Positions 14,047 to 22,084 of a DNA stretch of 30,891 bases are shown in pieces (within the stretch, counting starts at the first letter, position 1; the number at the start of each line of letters is the position of its first letter). The notes beneath the pieces are model-generated. The model saw only the letters and a list, made by a program, of their open reading frames with translations, searched no databases and was not told the origin of the DNA. Origin of the DNA: Lachnospiraceae bacterium UBA7143 (GTDB lineage: Bacteria; Bacillota; Clostridia; Lachnospirales; Lachnospiraceae). The DNA is taken from assembly GCA_002491905.1 (NCBI GenBank), contig DKWV01000021.1:1-30891 (forward strand), given 5' to 3'. A program made the translations under genes and the position numbers.

Positions 14047-14733
14047 TTATGCATAGTCCCTCTTCTCAATAACCTTCACACAGACCGCCGCCGCAACTGC
14101 TGTCAGCAGCAGAGACACCGCCACGGCGAGCACACCTGTCTGCATAAACTTTCCAGTCATGGACTCCAGTTCCATCCCTGTGCCGGAGGCCGCTGTATCC
14201 TGTACCTCTTCAACAAGAGCGCTTGCCGCAAAAAACATGACCATCCCCGGCGCAACTCTCACGATATTACTCAGATACTGCCAGTTCTCTTTTCCCTCCC
14301 CAAACAGATAAAAGAAGAGAAATTCCAACGCCATAATCACGATCCCGGCCGCCATCTCACAAAGACCCACGCCCCACAGCCAGAGAGGGACCTCCACCCC
14401 CATCAGCAGATATCCTCCCGCAAGTACACCGCAGAGCAGCGAAAGCAGTGCCACAAAGGACAGTCCATACAGAAATCTTCCCACTACCCTGTCTTTCACC
14501 GTCGCTGGAAGTAACAGCAGAAATCCCCTGTTTTTTCCGACACAGTAACCGAAAGGCGCCGTTGCAAAAATCGATGCCACAAACAACATATAAGAACATG
14601 CCACCAGTAACGATGTCCCTCCTTCTGAAATCCCTCTGCTCGTGACCAGCGCCAGAAGGAAAAATACCGGTACAATGTATAACTGTTTTCTTGTCAGCAT
14701 ATAATCTATTTTCATAAAATGTAACGCTCTCAT
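14047..14733 (-). CDS. ABC-2-type transporter permease
   Basis: A 228-residue integral membrane protein with about six helices: two near residues 17-57, two at about 79-120, one at about 126-148 and one near the C-terminus (199-221), ending VKVIEKRDYA. I use the ATG at 14733, preceded by AGGAGAGG; the longer frame from 14793 lacks a good ribosome site and starts in repeat DNA. It follows the ABC ATPase and a YtrA-type GntR regulator on the same strand, so the three form an efflux or bacitracin/bacteriocin-stress type transporter. A 140-base palindrome-rich gap separates it from the ATPase, which may lower its expression. Substrate unknown. Confidence 0.8.
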   Translation of the reverse strand: MRALHFMKIDYMLTRKQLYIVPVFFLLALVTSRGISEGGTSLLVACSYMLFVASIFATAPFGYCVGKNRGFLLLLPATVKDRVVGRFLYGLSFVALLSLLCGVLAGGYLLMGVEVPLWLWGVGLCEMAAGIVIMALEFLFFYLFGEGKENWQYLSNIVRVAPGMVMFFAASALVEEVQDTAASGTGMELESMTGKFMQTGVLAVAVSLLLTAVAAAVCVKVIEKRDYA

Positions 14734-14788
14734 TTCATACCTCTCCTCTCTCCACTTTTTACCTTGTTCACGCCCGATTTCCTGCTGA

Positions 14789-14845
14789 CTCACTCAAAAA
14801 TCCAGCCGCTTCGCGTCTGCCGCACTTCGTGCTCTTTGATTTTTT
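14789..14845. other. cluster of small hairpins between ATPase and permease
   Basis: CGC-TT-CGCG-like (around 14807-14816) and GCAC-TTC-GTGC (14822-14832) stems sit between the permease leader and the large palindrome. The GAA/TTC-looped stems match those in the element after the MerR gene, and seem part of the same compound repeat. Confidence 0.5.
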
Positions 14846-14849
14846 CGTT

Positions 14850-14909
14850 ATCATGTCAGGTGAAATCAAATGCTCACTTCGCTCGCGCTTGATTTCCTGC
14901 TGACATGAT
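14850..14909. repeat. 20-bp inverted repeat supplying the ATPase stop codon
   Basis: ATCATGTCAGGTGAAATCAA (14850-14869) and TTGATTTCCTGCTGACATGAT (14889-14909) are complementary apart from a one-base bulge and a local mismatch, around a 19-base loop containing GCTCACTTCGCTCGC. The last 11 codons of the ATPase gene and its stop are encoded within the right arm and loop. Confidence 0.8.
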
Positions 14910-15743
14910 ATAATGAATCACAATCTGGTCTATGGTGGGCTTCTCAAAAAGAAACGCGCTGCCGAGAAGCTCCGCCTTATCGCTGGGCAGGACCGCTTCA
15001 AACCCATAAGCGTTTTCCTCCAACCCGATCAGCTCCCGCTTAAGCGCAGGCGGGATCTTTGCACTCTCGCCTTTTACCAGAAGAAAATTTTCAATCAGCT
15101 CATCCTTCGCGTCGTAGAGAACCGTCCTTCCCTCGTGGATAAAGTAAATATAATCGGCAATCTGTTCCAGATCGCTCAAGATGTGCGTGGAAAAAATCAC
15201 GCTGCGCTCCCCGTCCATCACATACTCCTGCATAAGCCGCAAAATCTCCTTCCGCATCACCGGATCCAATCCGTTGGTGGCCTCATCCAGCACCAGCAGC
15301 TTCGTCTCCCGGGACAGCACGGACGCAAACATCAGCATCACCTTCATTCCTCTGGAAAAGTCTTTCAGCGTTTTATTCTCCGGCAGACTCCATTCCCTCA
15401 CAAAACCGTCAAATTTCTCTTCCGAAAAAGTGGAATAAAAATCTTTCAGTACTCTTCGGATATGCCTGATTTTGAAATGGTCAGGAAAATAGGATTCATC
15501 CCCCACGTATCCAATTTTATCCCTATACGCCGCGGTATCTTCCTCCTTGGACATGCCGTCTATATACGTCTCTCCCTCCGCTGCTTTTATGATGCCCGTA
15601 ATCAGGTTTAAAGTCGTCGTCTTGCCGGAACCGTTCGCTCCCACATATCCCATGATATAGCCCTTAGACAAGGTAAAACTGATATCCTTTAAGTCAAAGC
15701 TCTTATAATGCTTAGACAGATTTTTTACTTCCAGCAGTTCCAT
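14874..15743 (-). CDS. ABC transporter ATP-binding protein
   Basis: A 289-residue ATPase that would power the adjacent ABC-2 permease. The Walker A motif GANGSGKTT is at 35-43, an altered signature FSRGMKVML near 135, and Walker B LLVLDEATNGLDP near 155, followed by the switch His in STHIL. The last 70 residues are a C-terminal extension typical of YtrB/BcrA-like subunits. AAAGGAATGAGGG precedes the ATG. The terminal residues IMSAGNQARAK are encoded by a palindromic repeat, so the native C-terminus has probably been altered by the element. Second gene of the operon headed by a GntR repressor, 24 bases downstream of it. Confidence 0.93.
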   Translation of the reverse strand: MELLEVKNLSKHYKSFDLKDISFTLSKGYIMGYVGANGSGKTTTLNLITGIIKAAEGETYIDGMSKEEDTAAYRDKIGYVGDESYFPDHFKIRHIRRVLKDFYSTFSEEKFDGFVREWSLPENKTLKDFSRGMKVMLMFASVLSRETKLLVLDEATNGLDPVMRKEILRLMQEYVMDGERSVIFSTHILSDLEQIADYIYFIHEGRTVLYDAKDELIENFLLVKGESAKIPPALKRELIGLEENAYGFEAVLPSDKAELLGSAFLFEKPTIDQIVIHYIMSAGNQARAK

Positions 15744-15767
15744 ATACCCTCATTCCTTTCCGAAACC

Positions 15768-16139
15768 TTATGTTTCCAATAAGTTATTAAAAATATCCGT
15801 CAGTTCCTCTCTGGACATTCCCATCGTCTTAGCTGTCCCTATGGCCGTGGACAGACCTTCCTCAATCCGCAGAAGGTACTGTTCGCGCAGCAGCTTATTG
15901 TCCGTGGGAAGCACCACGCTGCCCTTTCCCTGCATGGTGGCGATAAAGCCCTCCGCCTCCAGCTCACTGTATGCGCGCGTGGTGGTAATCACACTGACGC
16001 CCACCTCCTTCGCAAGCTGTCTGATCGAGGGCAGGGTTTCTCCTTCCGGAATCTGCCCGTTTAAGATCTGTTCCTTAAGCTGCTCCCTGATCTGCGCATA
16101 AATCGGCAGCTCCGACTGGTTCGATATAATAATTTTCAC
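15768..16139 (-). CDS. YtrA-subfamily GntR repressor
   Basis: A 123-residue regulator with a GntR winged helix at residues 10-75 (IYAQIREQLKEQIL, LPSIRQLAKEVGVSVITTTRAY, GFIATMQGKGSVV) and a short helical tail of 45 residues. Such short forms regulate neighbouring ABC transporters. The start is a GTG at 16139, backed by GGGAGGAAGG four bases or so upstream. The promoter holds a 12-bp perfect inverted repeat over the -10 box, so autorepression of the whole GntR-ATPase-permease operon is very likely. YtrA relatives respond to cell-envelope antibiotics, but the inducer here is unknown. Confidence 0.92.
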   Translation of the reverse strand: MKIIISNQSELPIYAQIREQLKEQILNGQIPEGETLPSIRQLAKEVGVSVITTTRAYSELEAEGFIATMQGKGSVVLPTDNKLLREQYLLRIEEGLSTAIGTAKTMGMSREELTDIFNNLLET

Positions 16140-16196
16140 TGCCTTCCTCCCTTACTCTTTTGCGCTCCCTGTCGTCACAGATCGCGCCATCAGTAT

Positions 16197-16240
16197 ATAC
16201 TGTATATATATCATTATATACAGTATGAACAGTTTGTCAA
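16197..16240 (-). promoter_or_regulatory. promoter with overlapping GntR operator
   Basis: On the minus strand TTGACA (16235-16240), 16 bases, then TATAAT (16213-16218). A perfect inverted repeat ATACTGTATATA (16197-16208) and TATATACAGTAT (16215-16226), with a 6-base centre, covers the -10 box and start site. This is the form expected of a YtrA-type operator, so bound repressor would block RNA polymerase. Confidence 0.88.
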
Positions 16241-16263
16241 TAGGGAAATTAAAGATTTAAGAC

Positions 16264-16302
16264 ATAAAAAAGCGGAAACATCGCATTTACCGACATTTCC
16301 GC
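16264..16302 (-). terminator. terminator of tRNA-Arg
   Basis: On the minus strand GCGGAAA (16296-16302) pairs with TTTCCGC (16272-16278), with three more inner pairs and a TTTTTTA tail. It begins about 15 bases past the tRNA 3' end. Confidence 0.85.
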
Positions 16303-16316
16303 CCATTCCATCAAAC

Positions 16317-16389
16317 GTGCGTTAGAGGATTCGAACCCCCGACCTTTTGGTCCGTAGCCAAACGCTCTATCCAGCTGAGCTAAACGCAC
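16317..16389 (-). tRNA. tRNA-Arg(ACG)
   Basis: A 73-base cloverleaf. The acceptor GTGCGTT/AACGCAC pairs fully; the D arm is GCTC-AGCTGGATA-GAGC; the anticodon arm TTTGG/CCAAA encloses the loop CTACGGA with anticodon ACG; the variable loop is AGGTC; and the T arm loop is TTCGAAT. CCA is not encoded, so it must be added enzymatically. A34 would be deaminated to inosine by TadA, letting the tRNA read CGU, CGC and CGA codons. It stands alone with its own promoter and terminator between the FtsX genes and the GntR operon. There is no integrase or att-like duplication nearby. Confidence 0.97.
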
Positions 16390-16443
16390 CTGTCCTGCCG
16401 CCGTATCAGACTATAAAAGCTGAACACTTCGACAACACAAGAA

Positions 16444-16472
16444 ATTATATATAGTTTTGAGGGAAATGTCAA
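16444..16472 (-). promoter_or_regulatory. perfect sigma-A promoter of tRNA-Arg
   Basis: On the minus strand TTGACA (16467-16472), 17 bases, then TATAAT (16444-16449). The leader to the tRNA 5' end is about 48 bases. The -35 box begins immediately after the terminator hairpin of the FtsX genes. Confidence 0.9.
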
Positions 16473-16510
16473 GAGGCTTGCGGAATTTTTCGATATTCCC
16501 GCAATGCCTC
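16473..16510 (-). terminator. hairpin terminating the FtsX gene pair
   Basis: On the minus strand GAGGC-A-TTGCGGGAAT pairs with ATTCCGCAA-GCCTC around an 8-base loop, with single-base bulges. It lies 15 bases past the last FtsX stop. The T-tract is weak because the tRNA promoter begins directly after it. Confidence 0.7.
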
Positions 16511-16525
16511 GCGAAGCAACCGACC

Positions 16526-18346
16526 TTACTCTTCCCTGCCACTTAACAGCGCCAGAGGCTCCCGCCGCAGGCTCATGCCGATCATGGCTGCGGCAATCCC
16601 CACTGCCGTCATCAGGACTGCCGTGCCCGTTATCGCGCTCACCCGCCAATCTCCGGCAAGTATATAGGTAATTTCCTCTTCCCCGTTCCCATGCATCATG
16701 CCCGCGCTGTAGTTACGGTCAAACCGCTCCACCTGCGTGATGCGCCCGGCTGTCTTCACCGCACCCACATAACCGCCGGCGCTTCCCAGAATACAGCCAC
16801 ACAGCACGATCAGCAGAATCCCCGACAACAGGGTTCCCGCACACTGTCTCTTATTCATCCCGAGAGAACGTTCAACTGCCGTTCCCACGCTCTGTTTCGT
16901 GATGAACATATGGCAGAAGAAGAGCAGGATGCAGAGCGTGCTGACCGCCCCCGCCAGGAGCAGGATAAGCGCCATCTTCCGCATCCTCCTGATGCCGTCC
17001 TCCAATATGGTATAGCCCTTATCGTAAAAGGTGATCTCCAGCCCGTCAATTCCCTGCTTTTCCCAAAGTTCTTTCCAATGCTCTATGCTCCCGTTGGGAA
17101 TCTCAAAAGAGGTATTCCAGCCCTCCATACGCCCCCATGCGGAAATATGATCCTCGTCGCTGTTCTGTATGGAGGACTTTGGTATAATAATTTCATTCTC
17201 GTTTAACTGATATTCTATGCTCTTTGCAGAAGCGCCGGGCAGCATATCATAAATGCCGCAAATTTCCCAGTCCCCCTCCTCAAACACAGAGAAAACCTCT
17301 CCCTGCGCAGTCAATGCACCATTCCACGACGCATCCTCGCTGGGCGAACTGTAATCGGCATACCTGAGAGGCAGATGCAGAATATCCCCCACCTGCAGAT
17401 CATTTCTTTTGGCAAACTTGCGGTTCACCAGACAGACTTTGTGTCCTTCCCTGTAATCTTCCGTCATAAACTCCCTTCCCTGATCCACATAGGCGCTGCC
17501 ATCATAAAAAGCCGGAATCAGATCGGTATTTTGCGTGGCAGTGACGGGAACAGAACGCCGGATACCCATCTCCAGCTCCTGAATCAGCGCCTGCCAGTGC
17601 CGCCCCTCATCCGTCTCATAGAAGCCGGGCGTCACCTCAGCTATATCGTTCCCGGAAAGTTCATTTGGCCAAATGATCCCGTCAGACCCGGCCTGTGTAC
17701 TGGAAACGGTAAAACCTGCCGGGATATACTCATACGGTCCCGTCGCTTCGGGATAGCCGTGGGGAATCCAGTCCGATATACACATGATATACGTCTTATC
17801 CGCATACATCTTCTCTGGTGACGGATTGAAGTGGTCGCAGAAATAAAAGTTCGGCGCATTATAGGGATAATAGGTATAAAGGATATTTCTAATCTCCATC
17901 TTGATCGGTCCCGCCGGCACCGCATCCTCCGTGGGGGATGCCTCCACCACCATCACCTGGGTTCCGCCGACACCTTCATCCAACATCTCATACTCAGGCA
18001 GATAAGCGGCATACCATGCTCTCTTCTCCGGTCCGTTTAAGTAATCTGCCCCCTCGAAATCGAGAACGGCAGGCAGAATGATATCCCCGTACTCCGCCTT
18101 GTTATAGATTCTATAAGATTGGTTATCCGCCTGCCACATCTCACCTCTCACATACCGCTCCGGCTTCTGCTCCACCGTGCCGATGGTCTGGAATATACTT
18201 TCGAAGCGGAGCAAATTCGCACTGCAAATCTGCCACAGCCCGCCGCCGGTGGCAAGTAAAGCCGATGCGAAGCCCACCAGCAGAAAAAATAGGATCGTTC
18301 TCACAGGCGTCCTCAGCAGCCTGAGCAGACTCTTCCGTATTATCAT
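16526..18346 (-). CDS. FtsX-like permease, second of an overlapping pair
   Basis: A 606-residue membrane protein. One helix lies at about 14-33 (RTILFFLLVGFASALLATGG). A large extracellular domain covers about 40-470. Three helices close the protein at about 478-502, 525-550 and 570-592, the layout of MacB/FtsX-type permeases. The start is the ATG at 18346, which shares one base with the stop of the preceding FtsX gene (TGATG), so translation is coupled; the upstream frame extension lies wholly within that gene. Such permeases normally form a complex with a LolD/MacB-type ATPase, and none is encoded nearby. Role could be export of lipids, peptides or antibiotics, or control of a cell-wall hydrolase. 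Confidence 0.88.
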   Translation of the reverse strand: MIIRKSLLRLLRTPVRTILFFLLVGFASALLATGGGLWQICSANLLRFESIFQTIGTVEQKPERYVRGEMWQADNQSYRIYNKAEYGDIILPAVLDFEGADYLNGPEKRAWYAAYLPEYEMLDEGVGGTQVMVVEASPTEDAVPAGPIKMEIRNILYTYYPYNAPNFYFCDHFNPSPEKMYADKTYIMCISDWIPHGYPEATGPYEYIPAGFTVSSTQAGSDGIIWPNELSGNDIAEVTPGFYETDEGRHWQALIQELEMGIRRSVPVTATQNTDLIPAFYDGSAYVDQGREFMTEDYREGHKVCLVNRKFAKRNDLQVGDILHLPLRYADYSSPSEDASWNGALTAQGEVFSVFEEGDWEICGIYDMLPGASAKSIEYQLNENEIIIPKSSIQNSDEDHISAWGRMEGWNTSFEIPNGSIEHWKELWEKQGIDGLEITFYDKGYTILEDGIRRMRKMALILLLAGAVSTLCILLFFCHMFITKQSVGTAVERSLGMNKRQCAGTLLSGILLIVLCGCILGSAGGYVGAVKTAGRITQVERFDRNYSAGMMHGNGEEEITYILAGDWRVSAITGTAVLMTAVGIAAAMIGMSLRREPLALLSGREE

Positions 18347-19572
18347 CACGTATCTCCCCTCCCCAAGACTTCCATCACACTCAGGCGGTGGAACGACCAC
18401 AGAGCCACCGCGCCTCCCAATAGAAACGACAGGAAAAATACGGCGTCGGAAAACAGGAGTACCCCTCCGCTTACCGCACCCGTCAAAAGAACAGGCAGAC
18501 TGACCGCGATACAGGCCAACGCGGAGATCACGGCATTCTCTGAGAGCAGGACAAAAAAGCATCTGCCCCATCCCATCCCCACCGAGCGCATAGTGGCATA
18601 CTCCGTCCTCCTGCTCTGTATCAGCAGATAACTGCACAGATACCCCACAAACAGGATAATGACAATTACAAAAGGCAGCATTCCCGTCAGAAATGTAAGC
18701 GTCTCCCGCAGATTCTCCGCTGCATGGATAAAGTCTTCATCTGTCATGGTGAGCGCATTGCCGTCGTATCGGAAATCTGCGTCCCTCGCTACAGGCAGAA
18801 AGCCGAGCTCCTCCATCTGCCTCTTACACTCATTTAGGCGAAAAGGATCTTTCACCTTAAAGGATGCCGAGTCCGCGGCAAAATCTACCCCGGTTTCGTG
18901 GAATATCTCCCGTATGTTCTCGAAGGGAAACAGCATGTCCGGCTGTACAATGTTGCCGCTATACTCCTTCATGTCCATGACTCCTGCAATTTTGTACGCT
19001 TTCCCTTCTATGATCGGTACCGTCCTGCCGATTCCTATGTTACCTTTCCCGTACTGATAGTAATAGATGGTAATCAGCACCTCGTCTCCGATCTTAAGCT
19101 TCTTTTTCTCCATCACGCGTTCATCCAAAACACAGACAGACTCTCTCCCGGAAAAAAGGCTTTCATTCCACTGCTTCCCATAGCGGATCTCCTCACTCTT
19201 TAAACCGGGCACGCCCGCGATATCGTTGATTCCCGCCGCGAAATAGTTGAGATTTTCCTTCCACTCCTCGAGCGTAAACTTCCCAAAGCCTGTCATCATC
19301 TGCACGGTGAACACCTGGTCTTCCGTCTCCGGGCAGGCGGCTATTCCCTCTATTTTCTCCTCCGGGATCGAGAGCGAAAAATCCTGGGAACCGTTCAGAT
19401 TGCTGACTGTTCCCCTGATCTCCATCGCCTCCGGGAGCAAAGCAAGCTGACTTCGCGTGCTGTCGATATTTCCCGCGTAAATCACGAGAAGAATCACCGT
19501 CAGAATACCGATGGCGGCAGAAAGGAGACTTTTTCGGTAATGTCTGCCCAGATTACGCAACACCATCCGCAT
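18346..19572 (-). CDS. FtsX-like permease, first of an overlapping pair
   Basis: A 408-residue membrane protein with one N-terminal helix (about 14-35, SLLSAAIGILTVILLVIYAG), an extracellular domain (about 40-285) and three C-terminal helices (about 293-317, 337-360 and 367-390) carrying the FtsX motif region RRTEYATMRSVGMG. The ATG at 19572 lies 8 bases after a perfect AGGAGG. An ATG six bases upstream is too close to that site, and the longer frame is not coding. It overlaps the second FtsX gene by one base. Lying just downstream of the chemosensory operon terminator, it must have its own promoter, though none is clear between 19573 and 19673. Function unknown. Confidence 0.87.
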   Translation of the reverse strand: MRMVLRNLGRHYRKSLLSAAIGILTVILLVIYAGNIDSTRSQLALLPEAMEIRGTVSNLNGSQDFSLSIPEEKIEGIAACPETEDQVFTVQMMTGFGKFTLEEWKENLNYFAAGINDIAGVPGLKSEEIRYGKQWNESLFSGRESVCVLDERVMEKKKLKIGDEVLITIYYYQYGKGNIGIGRTVPIIEGKAYKIAGVMDMKEYSGNIVQPDMLFPFENIREIFHETGVDFAADSASFKVKDPFRLNECKRQMEELGFLPVARDADFRYDGNALTMTDEDFIHAAENLRETLTFLTGMLPFVIVIILFVGYLCSYLLIQSRRTEYATMRSVGMGWGRCFFVLLSENAVISALACIAVSLPVLLTGAVSGGVLLFSDAVFFLSFLLGGAVALWSFHRLSVMEVLGRGDT

Positions 19573-19673
19573 AGACATCTCCTCCTTTGTCCTTTTACAG
19601 ATAATACACGCAGCTGTCCCATAATGTGACATAGCGAAAAAATAATATGGACTACCCCTACTTTTGATCACAG

Positions 19674-19706
19674 AAAAAGAACCGCCATACCAAGTACAGC
19701 GGTTCT
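19674..19706 (-). terminator. terminator of the chemosensory operon
   Basis: On the minus strand AGAACCGC (19699-19706) pairs with GCGGTTCT (19678-19685), followed by TTTTTC. It lies about 40 bases past the chemoreceptor stop. A weaker ACAGAC/GTCTGT hairpin (19720-19741) precedes it. Confidence 0.88.
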
Positions 19707-19747
19707 TCCCTCTATTCTGCACAGACACGCTTCGGTCTGTCCGTCCC

Positions 19748-21523
19748 TTAATATTTGTCGTCGTAATCCCCGTCCAGAGAAATCGTCGGCTCACTGCTAT
19801 AAGTAGGTGTAGGAGCCGTAAATCCGCCGCCTGCAGCGCCAGAGACAAGCTGGTATCTCGCCATAAGGTTTCTGAGGGTGACAGCCTGGTTGGAAAGCTC
19901 CTCGCTGGCTGCCGCACACTCCTGGCTGGTAGCCGCATTGGTCTGTACCACGGTAGATACCTGAGAAATTGCCTGGTCAATCTGGGAGATTGCCGTAGCC
20001 TGGTCGTTGGAAGAAGAGGTAATGTTGCCAATCAGTCCAACGATCTCATCGATGGAGCCTACAATCTCGTCGAGAGACTTCGCGGTATCCTGCGCAATCT
20101 TCGCGCCATTGCCAACCTTGTGGATCGTATCGTCGATCATCTCCGCGGTCTCGCTTGCCGCAGCAGCACTCTTCGCCGCCAGATTTCTGACTTCCTCAGC
20201 CACAACTGCAAATCCTTTGCCGTGTACGCCTGCTCTCGCCGCCTCAACCGCCGCATTCAGCGCCAGAATATTGGTCTGGAACGCGATATCATCAATGGTC
20301 TTAATAATCTTGGAGATCGTCTCGGAAGATGCATTAATGTCATCCATCGCCTGGATCATGGACTTCATCTGGTCGTTGCCGGAAGTTGCCATATCCTTGA
20401 TGTTATGTACAAGAACATTGGCTTCGCCTGCCTGCGTCGCATTCTCCTTGGTACGCTGTGTCACTTCGTCCATAGATGCCGTTACCTGCTCGATTGCGCT
20501 TGCCTGCTCGGTGGAGCCCTGTGCCAAAGCCTGGCTGGCATTCGCCACCTGCTCAGAACCGACAGTAATCTGCGCGCTCGCCTCTTTTACATTGCTTAAC
20601 GTCATATTGTTCTCGGAAAGCAGTCTGACAATCGCCTTGCCCAGCACATCCTTATCGCCTCTGGGTTTCGCATCCATAGTCAGATCGCCATGAGAGATTG
20701 CCTCCGTAATCTTGGTCTGCTCCTTAACCGCATTCGCCATCTGCGCAAACTCATCAAGCAGCTCGCCCAGATCGTCATTGTAGAGCTTCTGGCAGTCTAC
20801 ATCGACCTCACCTTCGGCCATCCTTCTTGCAGCCTCGGACAGCTTCGCCATAGGTCCGGTAATCGCCCTGATCAGGAACAGGCAGTACATAATGGTAATC
20901 AGAACTGCCACGACTACAACAACTACCTGCAGAATAGTCAAACCTGTCAGTTGCTGCTGTATCTGGGTCTCCTTTGCCCTGGCAGATGTCTCCATCGTAC
21001 TGATCAGTTCCACCAGAGTGGATTCTGCATCATCCGCGATCGCCTTGCCGTTGGTCATCAGATCGTTGACCGCCTGCTCTACCTGGCCGGCTTTCGCCAT
21101 ATCGATATCTTCCTGCGTGGAATCATACCAGGAATTAATCTTGCTCACCACAGCCTGATATTCCGCCTCCGTCTCAGGATCCATATTACCCGCCCGTTTC
21201 TCAAAGAGCTCAAAATACTCCTGGGCATCCGCCTTGTATGTCTCAATCATCTGCTCCTGCTGCTGCAGTGCATCCGGATCATCGTAATAAGCAAACAGGA
21301 TATTGCGCACCCGCACCTTAATATTACAGAAATTAGCAAATGCCTGTGTGATATCGTACTGCGCCATCGCGCTGTTATTCAGACTCGTCCGCGCCTGGTT
21401 TACCATATTGGAGGACCAGATACCCACTGCTGAAATGATAAGTATCAAAACCAGCATTAACGCACTAAATAAAGTAATTTTTTTCCTGACTGTCATGTCA
21501 TTAATTGAAAATCTCTTCTTCAT
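19748..21523 (-). CDS. mcp: methyl-accepting chemotaxis protein
   Basis: A 591-residue chemoreceptor. Membrane helix 1 is at about 15-36 and helix 2 at about 197-220; between them is a four-helix-bundle-type extracellular sensor. A HAMP linker covers about 220-275. The cytoplasmic coiled-coil ends in a conserved hairpin tip with DIAFQTNILALNAAVEAARAG and GKGFAVVAEEVRNLA, which binds CheA and CheW. The tail is Pro/Ser/Asp-rich and lacks the NWETF-type CheR-docking pentapeptide. AAGGAG precedes the ATG. It is the last gene of the operon, 15 bases after CheW. The ligand is unknown; four-helix sensors often bind small organic acids or amino acids. Confidence 0.95.
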   Translation of the reverse strand: MKKRFSINDMTVRKKITLFSALMLVLILIISAVGIWSSNMVNQARTSLNNSAMAQYDITQAFANFCNIKVRVRNILFAYYDDPDALQQQEQMIETYKADAQEYFELFEKRAGNMDPETEAEYQAVVSKINSWYDSTQEDIDMAKAGQVEQAVNDLMTNGKAIADDAESTLVELISTMETSARAKETQIQQQLTGLTILQVVVVVVAVLITIMYCLFLIRAITGPMAKLSEAARRMAEGEVDVDCQKLYNDDLGELLDEFAQMANAVKEQTKITEAISHGDLTMDAKPRGDKDVLGKAIVRLLSENNMTLSNVKEASAQITVGSEQVANASQALAQGSTEQASAIEQVTASMDEVTQRTKENATQAGEANVLVHNIKDMATSGNDQMKSMIQAMDDINASSETISKIIKTIDDIAFQTNILALNAAVEAARAGVHGKGFAVVAEEVRNLAAKSAAAASETAEMIDDTIHKVGNGAKIAQDTAKSLDEIVGSIDEIVGLIGNITSSSNDQATAISQIDQAISQVSTVVQTNAATSQECAAASEELSNQAVTLRNLMARYQLVSGAAGGGFTAPTPTYSSEPTISLDGDYDDKY

Positions 21524-21538
21524 GGTAATTTCTCCTTT

Positions 21539-22081
21539 TTATGATTGTTCATCCTTGCGGACGTCTTCCATTGCTGCCACTATATCATCCTGTTTAATCA
21601 ACTTCTCGGGATCAAGAAGGAGTGTCACCGTATCTCCCGTTCTGGCCAGTCCGTAAACATACTTGTTATGCTCGTGTTCTTTCCTTCCGAGAGAGGGCGG
21701 CGGTGCGATACTGTCCTCTGCAATGGTATCCACATCCGCTAATCTCTCCACGATCAGACCGATCATAGTTGATTTTACATCAATAACGATAATACACGTC
21801 CTGTCCGTATATTCGCATGGTTCCATTTTAAACCTGACACGGACATCAATCACAGGTATAATCTTGCCCCGAAGATTAATCAATCCCTTCACATAATCTT
21901 CCACCTCAGGGATTGCCGCAATCGGCTGCATCGCAATGATTTCATTCACATAGCTGATACTTATGCCGAAGAACTCTTTTCCCGTCTGGAACGTCATGAA
22001 CATCCCTTTTTGGGAATCATCATCTTCCAACAGCTCTTCCGTCTCACCCGTCTCTTCTTTCTTTAATAACTCTTCCGCCAT
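21539..22081 (-). CDS. cheW: CheW coupling protein
   Basis: A 180-residue SH3-like adaptor that bridges chemoreceptors and CheA. The CheW fold spans about residues 27-165, with FMTFQTGKEFFGISISYVNEI, GLINLRGKIIPVIDVRVRF and GLIVERLADV as family motifs. The first 26 residues form an acidic extension (EETGETEELLEDDD) longer than in standard CheW. AAAGGAG lies before the ATG, which follows the CheA stop by 3 bases. Confidence 0.95.
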   Translation of the reverse strand: MAEELLKKEETGETEELLEDDDSQKGMFMTFQTGKEFFGISISYVNEIIAMQPIAAIPEVEDYVKGLINLRGKIIPVIDVRVRFKMEPCEYTDRTCIIVIDVKSTMIGLIVERLADVDTIAEDSIAPPPSLGRKEHEHNKYVYGLARTGDTVTLLLDPEKLIKQDDIVAAMEDVRKDEQS

Positions 22082-22084
22082 GTA

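Noticed and set aside
16317..16389. tRNA-Arg as an integration site for a mobile island
   Set aside because: No integrase, transposase or duplicated tRNA 3' end was seen on either side; flanks are ordinary operons.
16380..16649. 89-codon minus-strand frame spanning the tRNA-Arg and the end of an FtsX gene
   Set aside because: It runs through the tRNA promoter and terminator, overlaps the FtsX coding end in another frame and shows no family features.
18347..18637. 97-residue N-terminal extension of the second FtsX frame
   Set aside because: It lies wholly within the first FtsX gene; the TGATG junction and the membrane helix starting at MIIRKSLL fix the true start at 18346.
19573..20031. 150-residue upstream extension of the first FtsX frame
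   Set aside because: It crosses the chemosensory terminator and the end of the chemoreceptor gene in another frame; AGGAGG marks the start at 19572.
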